Shown here: positions 16,544 to 24,546 of the stretch, one piece after another
How the letters are laid out: every line of letters starts with the position of its first letter
Numbering within the stretch: position 1 is the first letter of the stretch
Origin: Paractinoplanes deccanensis
Lineage (GTDB): Bacteria > Actinomycetota > Actinomycetes > Mycobacteriales > Micromonosporaceae
DNA length: 49,143 bases
Assembly: GCF_016862115.1 (NCBI RefSeq)
Contig: NZ_BOMI01000009.1
Location: forward strand, 1-49,143
Direction: 5' to 3'
Program-made: the position numbers and the translations under genes
Notes under the pieces: generated by a model
What the model saw: only the letters and a program-made list of their open reading frames with translations
What the model was told of the DNA's origin: nothing
Databases searched by the model: none

Positions 16544-17470
16544 TCAGAGCTGCGGCGCCACCGCGGAGGCGACCAGCTCGACGTGGTCCAGGTCGCTCAG
16601 GTCGAGCGCCTGGAGGAAGAGCCGGGACGCGCCCGCGGCCTCGTACCGCTTGATGGTCTCGACGACCTCGTCCGGCGTGCCGACGATGCCGCCGTTGCCG
16701 CGCATCTCCTCGACCTCGCGGCCGATCGCGGCGGCGCGGCGGCGGACCTCGGCGTCGTCGCGGCCCACGCACAGCACGGCCGCCGCCGAGAAGACCGGCA
16801 GCTCCGAGCGGCCGATCTGGGCACAGGCCGCGCGGACCCGCTCGTACACCGGGGGAATGTCCTCGATCTTGGAGAACGGGACGTTGAACTCGTCGGCGAA
16901 GCGGGCCGCCAGGGCCGGGGTCCGCTTCTTGCCGTGACCGCCGATGATCACGGGCGGGCGGGGCGACTGCGCCGGCTTGGGCAGGCCCGGCGAGTCGGAG
17001 ATCTGGTAGTGCTTGCCGTCGAAGTCGAACGTCTGGCCCGCCGGCGTGTCCCACAGGCCGGTGATGATCTCGAGCTGCTCCTCGAGGCGGTCGAAACGCT
17101 CGCCCACGGGCGGGAACGGGATCCCGTACGCCTTGTGCTCCGCCTCGAACCAGCCGCCACCCAGCCCGAACTCGATGCGGCCACCGCTCATCCGGTCGGC
17201 CTGGGCCACCGCGATGGCCAGCGGGCCGGGCAGCCGGAACGTCGCCGAGGTGACCAGCGTGCCCAGCCGGATGGTGGACGTCTGCACGGCCAGCGCGGCC
17301 AGCGTCAGCCAGGCGTCGGTGGGCCCGGGCAGCCCGTCGCCGCCCATGGTGAGGAAGTGGTCGGAGCGGAAGAAGCCGTCGAAGCCGCTCGCCTCGGCGG
17401 TTTGCGCGACCTTCCGCAGATCGTCGTAGCTTGCCCCCTGCTGGGGCTCGGTGAAGATCACGAGACGCAT
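16544..17470 (-). CDS. LLM-class F420-dependent oxidoreductase
   Basis: A 308-residue cytoplasmic flavin/F420 enzyme of the luciferase-like monooxygenase family. Family features include MRLVIFTEPQQGASYDDL at the start, the SDHFLTMGG segment, LAVQTSTIRLGTLVTS, and GRIEFGLGGGWFEAEH before the phosphate-binding region, with PVIIGGHGKKRTPALAARF near residue 180. Actinomycete members mostly use F420. ATG 17470 has AGGGTGG upstream and removes a 29-residue extension with no family similarity. It is divergent from the SAM hydrolase, with 58 bp between starts. Substrate cannot be read from sequence. Confidence 0.87.
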   Translation of the reverse strand: MRLVIFTEPQQGASYDDLRKVAQTAEASGFDGFFRSDHFLTMGGDGLPGPTDAWLTLAALAVQTSTIRLGTLVTSATFRLPGPLAIAVAQADRMSGGRIEFGLGGGWFEAEHKAYGIPFPPVGERFDRLEEQLEIITGLWDTPAGQTFDFDGKHYQISDSPGLPKPAQSPRPPVIIGGHGKKRTPALAARFADEFNVPFSKIEDIPPVYERVRAACAQIGRSELPVFSAAAVLCVGRDDAEVRRRAAAIGREVEEMRGNGGIVGTPDEVVETIKRYEAAGASRLFLQALDLSDLDHVELVASAVAPQL

Positions 17471-17514
17471 GAATCCCACCCTGCCAGATGCACCTGCGAT
17501 CCGTGCCGGGGCAG

Positions 17515-17520
17515 TAACGT
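17515..17520 (+). promoter_or_regulatory. -10 box for the SAM hydrolase
   Basis: TAACGT followed by 8 nt and ATG 17529; no Shine-Dalgarno is present, which fits a leaderless or near-leaderless transcript. Confidence 0.5.
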
Positions 17521-17528
17521 TTCCCACC

Positions 17529-18323
17529 ATGGCCGGGTATGGATGGATCAGCTTCACGACCGACTACGGGACGTTCGACGGGTTCGTCGCGGCGTGCCAC
17601 GGCTCGATCGCGCGCATCGCCCCCGACGTGCGGGTCATCGACGTGACACACCACGTGCCGCCCGCCGACGTGGCGCGCGGGGCCGCAGTGCTCGCGCAGA
17701 CCGCGCCGCACCTGCCGCCCAGCGTCCACCTGGCCGTGGTCGACCCCGGCGTCGGCACCGCGCGGCGCGGCATCGCGATCGGCACCCCGAACGGCGCCCT
17801 CGTCGGCCCCGACAACGGCCTGCTGATCTGGGCGGCCGAGGCGCTCGGCGGCGTCGAGACGGCACACGAGCTGACCAACAAGGACTGGTTCCTCGGCGAC
17901 GTCTCGCGCACCTTCCACGGCCGTGACCTCTTCTCGCCGGCCGCCGCCCGGATCGCCGCGGGCGCGGCGCTCGCCGAGGCCGGCGCCGCGATCGACCCGG
18001 CGACGCTGGTGCGGCTGCCCGCCCCCGTCGTGTCGGTCGGCGACGGCTGGCTGGAGGCCGAGGTCATGACGGTCGACCGCTTCGGCAACGTGCAGCTCGC
18101 CGCGGACGGCGAGCTGCTGCGCGGCCTCGGCGCCGACCTCGTCGTGAACGGCACGGTCACTGCCCGTCGCGGCGCCACCTTCGGCGACGTCGGCCCGGGC
18201 GACCTGCTCGTCTTCGAGGACTCGGCCGGGCGCATCGCGATCGCCGTCAACAACGGGCGGGCCGTGGTCGTCCTCTCGGTGCGCCCCGGCGACATAGTCC
18301 GGGTGGCGGCGCGCCAGCCCTGA
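17529..18323 (+). CDS. S-adenosyl-L-methionine hydrolase (DUF62)
   Basis: A 264-residue enzyme of the SAM hydroxide adenosyltransferase family, related to fluorinase and chlorinase. Characterised members cleave SAM to adenosine and methionine using water. ISFTTDYGTFDGFV begins the protein; the Asp-Arg-His triad that positions the water is visible as Asp72 (VVDPGVGTARRG), Arg79 or Arg80, and His130 (TFHGRDLFSPAA). GPDNGLL and DRFGNVQL are further family motifs. I see no loop that would suggest halide use, but that cannot be excluded by eye. Its TGA lies in the first unit of a tandem array that reaches the hemerythrin gene. Confidence 0.88.
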   Translation: MAGYGWISFTTDYGTFDGFVAACHGSIARIAPDVRVIDVTHHVPPADVARGAAVLAQTAPHLPPSVHLAVVDPGVGTARRGIAIGTPNGALVGPDNGLLIWAAEALGGVETAHELTNKDWFLGDVSRTFHGRDLFSPAAARIAAGAALAEAGAAIDPATLVRLPAPVVSVGDGWLEAEVMTVDRFGNVQLAADGELLRGLGADLVVNGTVTARRGATFGDVGPGDLLVFEDSAGRIAIAVNNGRAVVVLSVRPGDIVRVAARQP

Positions 18324-18402
18324 CCAAAGGCCCGCCAGCCCTGACCAAAGGCCCGCCAGCCCTGACCAAGGCCCGCCAGCCCTGACCAAGGCCCGTCAGC
18401 CC
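18309..18402. repeat. 20/21-bp tandem array spanning two convergent stops
   Basis: A partial unit (18309-18320) and four full units (18321-18341, 18342-18362, 18363-18382, 18383-18402) of TGACCAAAGGCCCGCCAGCCC; the last two have one A fewer. The first full unit supplies the SAM hydrolase stop and the last one the hemerythrin-gene stop on the other strand. On the minus strand the core reads GGTCAGGGCTGGCGGGCC, close to the repeat at 1211. Confidence 0.92.
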
Positions 18403-19046
18403 TGGCGGACCCTGTCGCGCGCCTTGGCATAGGTGCGCCGGCCGCCGAGCCGCCACAGCAGCCGGGCCGGGGCGGGCAGCTCCGCGAGGAAGCGCCGCTC
18501 CTCGTCCGGCGTGGCCTCCTCCAGCAGCGCGCCCAGAAAGATCAGCGCCATCTTGCCCTTGGGCAGGATCTCGCGCCCGCGCTCGCCGACCGCGTGCCAC
18601 TCGGCCGGCGACAGGTGCTCCTCGATGATCGGCAGGATCTCGCTCTCCTCGTCGGCGAGGTGCTCGTCGAGCGCGACGGACGCCTGCGCGATCACGTCGG
18701 CGAGCTCGTCGCGGTCGGCCACCGACGCCGTCGCCCGCCAGCTCGGCAGGATCTTGTCGATGCGGGCGAGCGGCTCGTGCAGCCGCTCGTGCTGCGCCTC
18801 CATCCGGTTGATCAGGTCGGCGTGCATGGCGGCCCGCCGCAGCAGCAGCGGCCACACCATCTCGTCCTCGGCCGTGTGATGGTGGTGCAGGCCGAGGGCC
18901 ACGCTCGCCAGGTGGTCCGCGAGGACCTCGGCGCGCGCGGTGTCGCCCGGTGCCACCGCCCGGACCAGCGCGGGCATCAGCCGGAACTCGCGCCGGAAGA
19001 CGCGGTGCACCATGATCATGTCCCAGGTGTCGGTTGTCGTCGTCAT
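18396..19046 (-). CDS. Hemerythrin HHE-domain protein
   Basis: A 216-residue helical protein expected to bind a di-iron centre. Candidate ligands lie in MIMVHRVFRREF (His14), LADH (His45), the HHHHTAEDE cluster (54-62), the MEAQHERLHEPL segment and LDEHLADEE. HHE proteins bind oxygen or sense oxygen, NO or iron; which applies here is not visible. The C-terminal third (from about 150) is a non-metal helical extension. ATG 19046 is chosen because residues before it lack family similarity. It is divergent from the SARP regulator with 66 bp between starts, so that regulator's boxes could affect it too. Confidence 0.85.
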   Translation of the reverse strand: MTTTTDTWDMIMVHRVFRREFRLMPALVRAVAPGDTARAEVLADHLASVALGLHHHHTAEDEMVWPLLLRRAAMHADLINRMEAQHERLHEPLARIDKILPSWRATASVADRDELADVIAQASVALDEHLADEESEILPIIEEHLSPAEWHAVGERGREILPKGKMALIFLGALLEEATPDEERRFLAELPAPARLLWRLGGRRTYAKARDRVRQG

Positions 19047-19069
19047 GTCCGTACGGTCCCAAGGTCGAC

Positions 19070-19106
19070 TTGCAGACTGCTTGCAACCGCTTTGCACTCC
19101 TATGCT
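19070..19106 (+). promoter_or_regulatory. SARP-type promoter: three TTGCA boxes and -10
   Basis: TTGCA occurs at 19070, 19081 and 19092, exactly 11 bp apart, within heptamers CTTGCAG, CTTGCAA and TTTGCAC. A TATGCT -10 follows at 19101-19106, then 6 nt and the GTG start. Direct heptamers at 11-bp spacing next to a -10 are the known architecture of SARP binding sites, so the gene's own product may bind here. Confidence 0.65.
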
Positions 19107-19112
19107 TCGCGC

Positions 19113-21818
19113 GTGCTGATCGGCAAGGTGCTCGGGTCCACCGAGGTGGAGATGGACGGCGTCCCGGCGGAGCTGGGCGGGCCGCTGCCGCGCCGGCTCG
19201 TCGCCGCGCTGCTCGCGGCCGAGGGCCGGCCGGTGTCCGAGGACGCGCTCGCCGAGGCGGTCTGGGGCGGCGAGGTGCCCGCTCGCCCGGCCGCGTCGCT
19301 CCAGGCGTACGTCTCCCGGTTGCGCCGCTCGTTCGAGCAGGCCCGCGGCCCGGGCAGCGCGCTGGCCCGGGCCGGCGACGGCTACCGCCTGACGGTCGGC
19401 GACACGGACGCGGCGGGCTTCACCGCGGACGTACGCCGGGGCCGCGCGCTGCTCGACGAGGAGCGGCCCGGCGACGCCCTGCGCGCCTTCGACGCGGCGC
19501 TGGCGCGGTGGCGCGGCGAGGCGTACGCGGATCTTCCGGAGACTCCCGCCCGCACCCGCCTGGAGGAACTGCGTGCCGTGGCGGTGGAGGAGCGCCTCGC
19601 GGCCCGCCTGGCCACCGGGGACGCGCCGGGCGCCGTCGGCGAGCTGGAGGCGGCGGTCCGCGACGAGCCGTACCGCGAGCGCCGCTGGGAGCTGCTCATC
19701 CTGGCGCTCTACCGCGGTGGCCGCCAGGCCGAGGCGCTGGCCGCCCTGCGCCGGGTGCGGGCCCGGCTCGCCGACGAGCTCGGCATCGATCCCGGCCCCG
19801 CGCTCCAGGAGCTGGAGGGCCGCCTGCTCGCCCAGGACCCCGGCCTGCTGCTGCCGTCGCGTCCGGCTCCGGCGGTGCGCCCGCTTTCTCACTTCTTCGG
19901 CCGTACGGAGGAACTGGCCGCCCTCGCCGAGCTGTCCACGACCGGCCGCCTCGTGACCCTGGTCGGCCCCGGCGGTGCGGGGAAGACCCGGCTGGCCGTC
20001 GAGTTCGCCGCCCCGCGGGACCCGTGGTTCGCCCGGCTCGCCGACGTGGCGGAGCCCACCCTGGTGCCGGCCGCGGTCGCCGCCGCCCTGGGCGTGCGCG
20101 GCTCGACGGCCGAGGCGATCGCGACCGCCCTGGGCGACCGGCCCGGCCTGCTGCTGCTCGACAACTGCGAGCACGTGGTGCGGGCGGCCGCCGAGCTCAC
20201 CCTCGTGCTGCTCGCGCGCTGCCCGGGCCTGCGGGTGCTGGCCACCAGCCGGGAGCCGCTCGGCGTCGACGGCGAGCGGCTGCTGCCGGTGGCGCCACTC
20301 CCGGCCGGCGACGCGGTCGCCCTGCTCACCGACCGGATCACGGCGGTACGCCCGGGCTGGCGGCCGGACGCGGCCGAGCGCGCGGCGCTGGACGGGCTGG
20401 CGACCGCGCTGGACGGCATCCCGCTGGCGCTGGAGCTGGCCGCCGCCCGGGCCCGGGTGCTCGGCCTCGCCGAGCTGCTGGAGATGCTGCACGGCCGGTT
20501 CCCGGCGCTCGGGCCCGTGCCGCGCGGCGCGCTCGCCCCGCACGAGACGCTGGAGGCCGCGGTGGCCTGGAGCGTCGACCTGCTCTCCGCCCACGACCGG
20601 GCCGTCCTGCTGCGGCTGTGGCCGTTCGAGGGCGGCTTCCCGCTCTCGGCCGTCGACGACGACCTGGACGCCCTGTCGGCGCTCGTGGCCCGCTCGGTGG
20701 TGGTCGCGGACACGACCGTGACGCCGGCTCGGTACCGGCTCCTGGAGATCCTGCGGGCGTACTGCCGGGGCCGCGACGACGACCCGGCCGGGAGCCGGGC
20801 GAGGCACGCGGCCTGGGTGCGGTCCTTCGTCGAGCGGACGGCGCCGGAGTTGCGCGGCGAACGGTCGGCGCACGCCATCCGGCTGCTCAACCGGGAGCTC
20901 GCGAACATTCGCGCCGGCATCGCGCACGACCTGCACGCCGCGCCGCGCGCCGCGCTGCGGACCGCCGGGCTGCTGGAGTGGTTCTGGTTTCGCGGCGGCC
21001 TCGTGACCGAGGGCGGCCGGCTGCTGCGCGCGGCCCTCGACGGCGCTCCGGACGCGCCGCCGGCCGACCGTGCCCGCGCCCTGTCGTGCCTGGGCACCCT
21101 CTGCTTCATGACCGGCGACGAGCCGGCCGCCGAGAAGGCCCTGCGCGACGCGATCGACGTGCTCGGCCCGTCGCCGGACCGCGAGGGCTGGACGGTGCGG
21201 GCGCAGCTGCACTACTACGAGTCGCTGCTGCGCTCGGCCACCGGCCGCTACGAGGAGGCGGTCGCCGAGGGGCGGCACGCGATGGCGGTGGGCCGGCGGA
21301 TCGGCGAGGAGCGGCTCGTCGCGGCCGGCGAGATGACGCTCGGGTGGGCGCTGGCCGCCGGCGGCGACCCGCGGGCCGGGCGCCGGGAGCTGACCGGCGC
21401 GATCCGGCGGGCCACCGCCATCGGCCAGCGCTGGACCACCGCGATGAGCGAGCTGCTGCTCGGCCGGGCCCTGCTGCTGTCCACCGGCGACGAGCCCGCG
21501 GACCCGGCCGCCGCGCTCGCCGCGCTGCGCCGGGCGGTGGACCACTTCACCGCGGAGGACGACGTCGGCAACGTGCTGGCGTGCCTGTTCACCGGGGCGC
21601 AGGCGCTGATCGCGGCGGGCCGGCGCGGCGACGGCGTGACACTGGCCGCGGCGGTGCGGCGCAACGCCGCGCGGCGGGGCATCTCGCCCGGCGCCGCGGA
21701 CCCGCTGGGCGCCGCGGCGCTGGCCGATCTGCTCGCCGGCGTCGACCCGGCCACGGTCCCCGCGGTGGACGAGGACGCGATGATCGGTTTACTGGGCCCG
21801 CCGGCGAGGCAGGATTGA
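19113..21818 (+). CDS. AfsR-like SARP regulator with NB-ARC domain
   Basis: A 901-residue transcriptional regulator. Domains in order: OmpR-type winged helix (about 1-90, with AWGGEVPARPAASLQAYVSRL shared by SARPs in part), bacterial transcriptional activator domain (about 95-245, with ELGIDPGPALQELEGRLL), NB-ARC ATPase (about 265-520; P-loop GPGGAGKTRL near 285, Walker B LLLLDNCEHV, then LATSREPL and GIPLALELAA), and a helical TPR-like region to the end. Such proteins switch on secondary-metabolite or stress genes when the ATPase is engaged. GTG 19113 lies 6 nt behind a -10, implying a leaderless message. nei2 starts 3 bp after its stop. Target genes are unknown. Confidence 0.88.
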   Translation: MLIGKVLGSTEVEMDGVPAELGGPLPRRLVAALLAAEGRPVSEDALAEAVWGGEVPARPAASLQAYVSRLRRSFEQARGPGSALARAGDGYRLTVGDTDAAGFTADVRRGRALLDEERPGDALRAFDAALARWRGEAYADLPETPARTRLEELRAVAVEERLAARLATGDAPGAVGELEAAVRDEPYRERRWELLILALYRGGRQAEALAALRRVRARLADELGIDPGPALQELEGRLLAQDPGLLLPSRPAPAVRPLSHFFGRTEELAALAELSTTGRLVTLVGPGGAGKTRLAVEFAAPRDPWFARLADVAEPTLVPAAVAAALGVRGSTAEAIATALGDRPGLLLLDNCEHVVRAAAELTLVLLARCPGLRVLATSREPLGVDGERLLPVAPLPAGDAVALLTDRITAVRPGWRPDAAERAALDGLATALDGIPLALELAAARARVLGLAELLEMLHGRFPALGPVPRGALAPHETLEAAVAWSVDLLSAHDRAVLLRLWPFEGGFPLSAVDDDLDALSALVARSVVVADTTVTPARYRLLEILRAYCRGRDDDPAGSRARHAAWVRSFVERTAPELRGERSAHAIRLLNRELANIRAGIAHDLHAAPRAALRTAGLLEWFWFRGGLVTEGGRLLRAALDGAPDAPPADRARALSCLGTLCFMTGDEPAAEKALRDAIDVLGPSPDREGWTVRAQLHYYESLLRSATGRYEEAVAEGRHAMAVGRRIGEERLVAAGEMTLGWALAAGGDPRAGRRELTGAIRRATAIGQRWTTAMSELLLGRALLLSTGDEPADPAAALAALRRAVDHFTAEDDVGNVLACLFTGAQALIAAGRRGDGVTLAAAVRRNAARRGISPGAADPLGAAALADLLAGVDPATVPAVDEDAMIGLLGPPARQD

Positions 21819-21821
21819 GGC

Positions 21822-22616
21822 ATGCCCGAAGGGGACACCGTCTGGAACACGGCACGGGTGATCGAGCGCGCCCTCGCCGGTGACGTGCTGACCGGCTCGG
21901 ACTTCCGCGTGCCCCGGCTCGCCACCACCGACCTGACCGGCTGGACGGTGGCGGAGTCGGCGAGCCGCGGCAAGCACCTGCTGCTGCGCCTCACGCGCGA
22001 CGGCGAGAAGCCGCTCACCCTCCACTCGCACCTGCGCATGGACGGCGCCTGGCGCGCGTACAAGCCGGGAGAGCGCTGGAGCGGCCGCCCGGCCCACCTG
22101 ATCCGGGTGGTGCTGCGCACGGCCCGCTCGGTCGCGGTGGGCTATCACCTGCACGAGGTGGCGCTGCTGCCGACCGCCGACGAGGGGAAGCTGCTCGGCC
22201 ATCTCGGCCCCGACCTGCTCGGCGCCGACTGGGACGAGGACGAGGCGGTCCGCCGCATCGCCGAGCGCCCGGACGTGACCATCGCCGAGGCCCTGCTCGA
22301 CCAGCGCAACCTGGCCGGTGTCGGCAACCTCTACAAGGCCGAGACGCTCTTCCTGCGTGGGCTGTGGCCGTGGACGCCGGTGGCCGAGGTGAAGGACCTG
22401 CCCGGCACCGTGCGGCTCGCCCAGAAGCTGGTCGCCTCCAACCGCGGCCGCTGGACCCAGACCACCACGGGCTCACTCCGCCGGGGCGAGACCAGCTATG
22501 TGTACGGGCGCCGCGCCCAGCCCTGCCGCAAGTGCGCGAGCGCCATCCAGAAGGACGAGCAGGGCGAACGGATCACGTACTGGTGCCCGCGTTGCCAAAA
22601 GAGGACGGGCGCTTGA
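21822..22616 (+). CDS. nei2: Endonuclease VIII-type DNA glycosylase Nei2
   Basis: A 264-residue Fpg/Nei-family base-excision enzyme for oxidised bases. Pro2 after Met removal is the catalytic nucleophile (MPEGDTVWNTA), Glu3 the acid. The H2TH region is in LLDQRNLAGVGNLYKAETLF. The C-terminal zinc finger has Cys235, Cys238, Cys255 and Cys258 around CRKC and CPRC. MPEGDTV and the overall length fit the actinobacterial Nei2 branch. It follows the SARP gene by 3 bp and is probably cotranscribed. Its last 44 bp overlap the convergent pspM gene, in the part coding for the zinc-finger end. Confidence 0.9.
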   Translation: MPEGDTVWNTARVIERALAGDVLTGSDFRVPRLATTDLTGWTVAESASRGKHLLLRLTRDGEKPLTLHSHLRMDGAWRAYKPGERWSGRPAHLIRVVLRTARSVAVGYHLHEVALLPTADEGKLLGHLGPDLLGADWDEDEAVRRIAERPDVTIAEALLDQRNLAGVGNLYKAETLFLRGLWPWTPVAEVKDLPGTVRLAQKLVASNRGRWTQTTTGSLRRGETSYVYGRRAQPCRKCASAIQKDEQGERITYWCPRCQKRTGA

Positions 22617-23352
22617 GCTCGGACAGGCCCTCGGCGAGGCCGCGCAGGCGGTCGGTGGCGTCGATCAGCGACGAGAACGCCGGGTGGGACCCCTCGGTCA
22701 CCGGGTGACCGTCCTCGGCGACGTAGGCCGCGGCCGCGGCGACCATCCGCTCGTATGCGTCGACGCCCTCGGTGAACTGCTTGGCCAGCGACGCGTGCGA
22801 CTCCTCGATGGCGGGCCGCTGATCGGGCGGGGTGAGCGGCAGCGCCCGCTCGACGCTCGCCACCCGCTGGCCCAGGTCGCGCAGCCACTGCTCGGAGACC
22901 GCGGCCTCGAGCACCGCGCCCTCGCCCGGGCCGGTGAGCCGGCCGGCCAGACCGGAGAGTGTGGACGAGGCCCGGTCGAGCCTGTCCCACGCCTGCGTGA
23001 TCGCCGAGCCGCGCAGGGCGTATCTGTTCTTCTGCCGGCGGACCTCGTGCAGGACCGTGCGGCCCGCCGGGAAGCGCTCGATCGCCGCGGCCAGCCGGTG
23101 GCCGGCGAGCGCCGGGTCGGGCGGGGGCGGCGCCGGCGTCGCGGCCAGCTCGCGGTGATCGCTCCACCGCCACCAGGCCAGGGCGACCGAGCCACCGGCC
23201 GCGCCGGCCCAGATGGCGTCGGCCACACCGATGCCCGCATAGGGAGTGAGGACGGCAGTGGCCGCGGCGAGACCCCCACCGAGCACGCTCCAGCGGCGCG
23301 CCGAGTTGCGCAGTCGCCTGAGCCGCCGGAAGTACTTGCTCCGCTCGTCCAC
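22573..23352 (-). CDS. pspM: PspM-like envelope-stress membrane protein
   Basis: A 259-residue protein with two adjacent N-terminal membrane helices (about 20-65) and a long helical cytoplasmic part containing an Arg-rich segment (EVRRQKNRYALRG). The order clgR, pspA, then this gene matches clgR-pspA-pspM (Rv2745c-Rv2743c) of Mycobacterium tuberculosis, where the membrane protein recruits PspA. I assign it mainly from this synteny and topology. GTG 23352 has GGGGAGG at 6-7 nt. It starts 24 bp after pspA ends and overlaps nei2 by 44 bp at the 3' ends. Confidence 0.75.
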   Translation of the reverse strand: MDERSKYFRRLRRLRNSARRWSVLGGGLAAATAVLTPYAGIGVADAIWAGAAGGSVALAWWRWSDHRELAATPAPPPPDPALAGHRLAAAIERFPAGRTVLHEVRRQKNRYALRGSAITQAWDRLDRASSTLSGLAGRLTGPGEGAVLEAAVSEQWLRDLGQRVASVERALPLTPPDQRPAIEESHASLAKQFTEGVDAYERMVAAAAAYVAEDGHPVTEGSHPAFSSLIDATDRLRGLAEGLSELKRPSSFGNAGTST

Positions 23353-23376
23353 CGTCGTCCTCCCCTGGTGCTCGTG

Positions 23377-24234
23377 TCAGCCGGCGGCGGTCGTGTCCCC
23401 GCGCTTCTGGTTCATGCTGGCCCGGATCTCGTCCAGCCGGGCGACGCTGGCCGGGTCGGCGGCCGGCGCGGCCTGCTCGACGGCCGGCTGCGGGGCGGCG
23501 CCCGCGAGCTTCTCGCCCGCCATGCTGGCGCGGATCTGCTCGAGCCGGGACGAGCCGGCCATGTCGAGGCTCGACTTCTGCACCTCGAGCATGCGGCCCT
23601 CGACCGAGTTGGACGCGAGCTCGGCGCGGCCCATGGCGTCCGCGTAGCGCCGCTCGATCTTGTCGCGCACCTCGTCGAGCGATGGCGTGTTGCCCGGCGC
23701 GGTCAGCGAGGACATCGACTCGAGCGACTTGGCGACCGTCTCCTGCATCTTGGCCTGCTCGAGCTGGCTCAGCAGGCGGGAGCGCTCGGCGATGCGCTGC
23801 TGGAGCACCATCGCGTTGTTCTCGACCGCCTTGCGCGCCTGGCCGGCCGCGGAGAGCGCCTGGTCGTGCAGGGTCTTGAGGTCCTCCATCGCCTGCTCGC
23901 CGGAGACCAGCTGGGTGGCGAGCGTCTGCGCGGTGGACTCGTACTTCTGGGCCTCGGCCTCGTCGCCGCCGGCGCGGGCGCGGTCGGCCAGCACCAGCGC
24001 CTGACGCGCCATGCCCTGCAGCTTCTCGACCTCGGACATCTGGCGGGACAGCTTCATCTCCAGCTGACGCTGGTTGCCGATCACCGCCGCCGCCTGCTGC
24101 ACGAGCGCCTGGTGCTGTCGCTGCGCGTCCTCGATGGCCTGCTGGATCTGGACCTTCGGATCGGCGTACTCGTCGATCTTTGCGCCGAAGAGCGCCATCA
24201 TGTAACGCCAGCCCTTGACGAACGGGTTCGCCAT
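23377..24234 (-). CDS. pspA: Phage shock protein A (PspA/IM30)
   Basis: A 285-residue coiled-coil membrane-stress protein of the PspA/Vipp1 family, which forms ESCRT-III-like assemblies on damaged membranes. The start [20 protein letters not shown] is typical, followed by long helices (about 25-215). The C-terminal part is specific to actinobacteria: two similar segments [15 protein letters not shown] and [15 protein letters not shown], joined by an Ala/Pro linker. ATG 24234 was chosen over 24252 because homologues begin at MANP. It precedes pspM and is separated from clgR by 312 bp holding a terminator, so it probably has its own promoter. Confidence 0.92.
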   Translation of the reverse strand: MANPFVKGWRYMMALFGAKIDEYADPKVQIQQAIEDAQRQHQALVQQAAAVIGNQRQLEMKLSRQMSEVEKLQGMARQALVLADRARAGGDEAEAQKYESTAQTLATQLVSGEQAMEDLKTLHDQALSAAGQARKAVENNAMVLQQRIAERSRLLSQLEQAKMQETVAKSLESMSSLTAPGNTPSLDEVRDKIERRYADAMGRAELASNSVEGRMLEVQKSSLDMAGSSRLEQIRASMAGEKLAGAAPQPAVEQAAPAADPASVARLDEIRASMNQKRGDTTAAG

Positions 24235-24546
24235 CTCGCGGTATCCCCTCAATGTCGCTCAGTCGGGCCCATCTGCGCCCGGTCGGTCAGTGCGCCCAGT
24301 CGGTCGATGCGCCCAGTGGGTCAGCCACCGACGCAGATCGAGGAGCTGTGGCGATGGCGTTGAATGCCATCGTGACAGCTCGACGCCACCGGCGTCACGT
24401 GACCTCCGGGGGATCTCAGGGTCTCCCCCAGGCTTCGAGGCTACGCGCTTTTGCGCGTCAGGGTCGATCCCGCAGGGGCCGCCCGGGACAGGAAAAGCCG
24501 GACCGCCCGCGTGGGCAGCCCGGCTCAAATTTGTTTGCGAAAGGGA
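24235..24546. other. pspA-clgR intergenic region
   Basis: These 312 bp separate clgR from pspA. They hold a direct 17-bp duplication around CGGTCRRTGCGCCCAGT (24284-24300 and 24301-24317), a GC-rich hairpin with arms GGGGGA/TCCCCC near 24412-24433, and the clgR terminator at 24493-24525. No convincing gene or clear pspA promoter is seen. Confidence 0.6.
24493..24525 (-). terminator. Intrinsic terminator after clgR
   Basis: On the minus strand a 13-bp stem (24525-24513 with 24508-24496, two G-T pairs) closes a 4-nt loop and is followed by TTTTCC. It lies 22 bp past the clgR stop. Confidence 0.85.
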
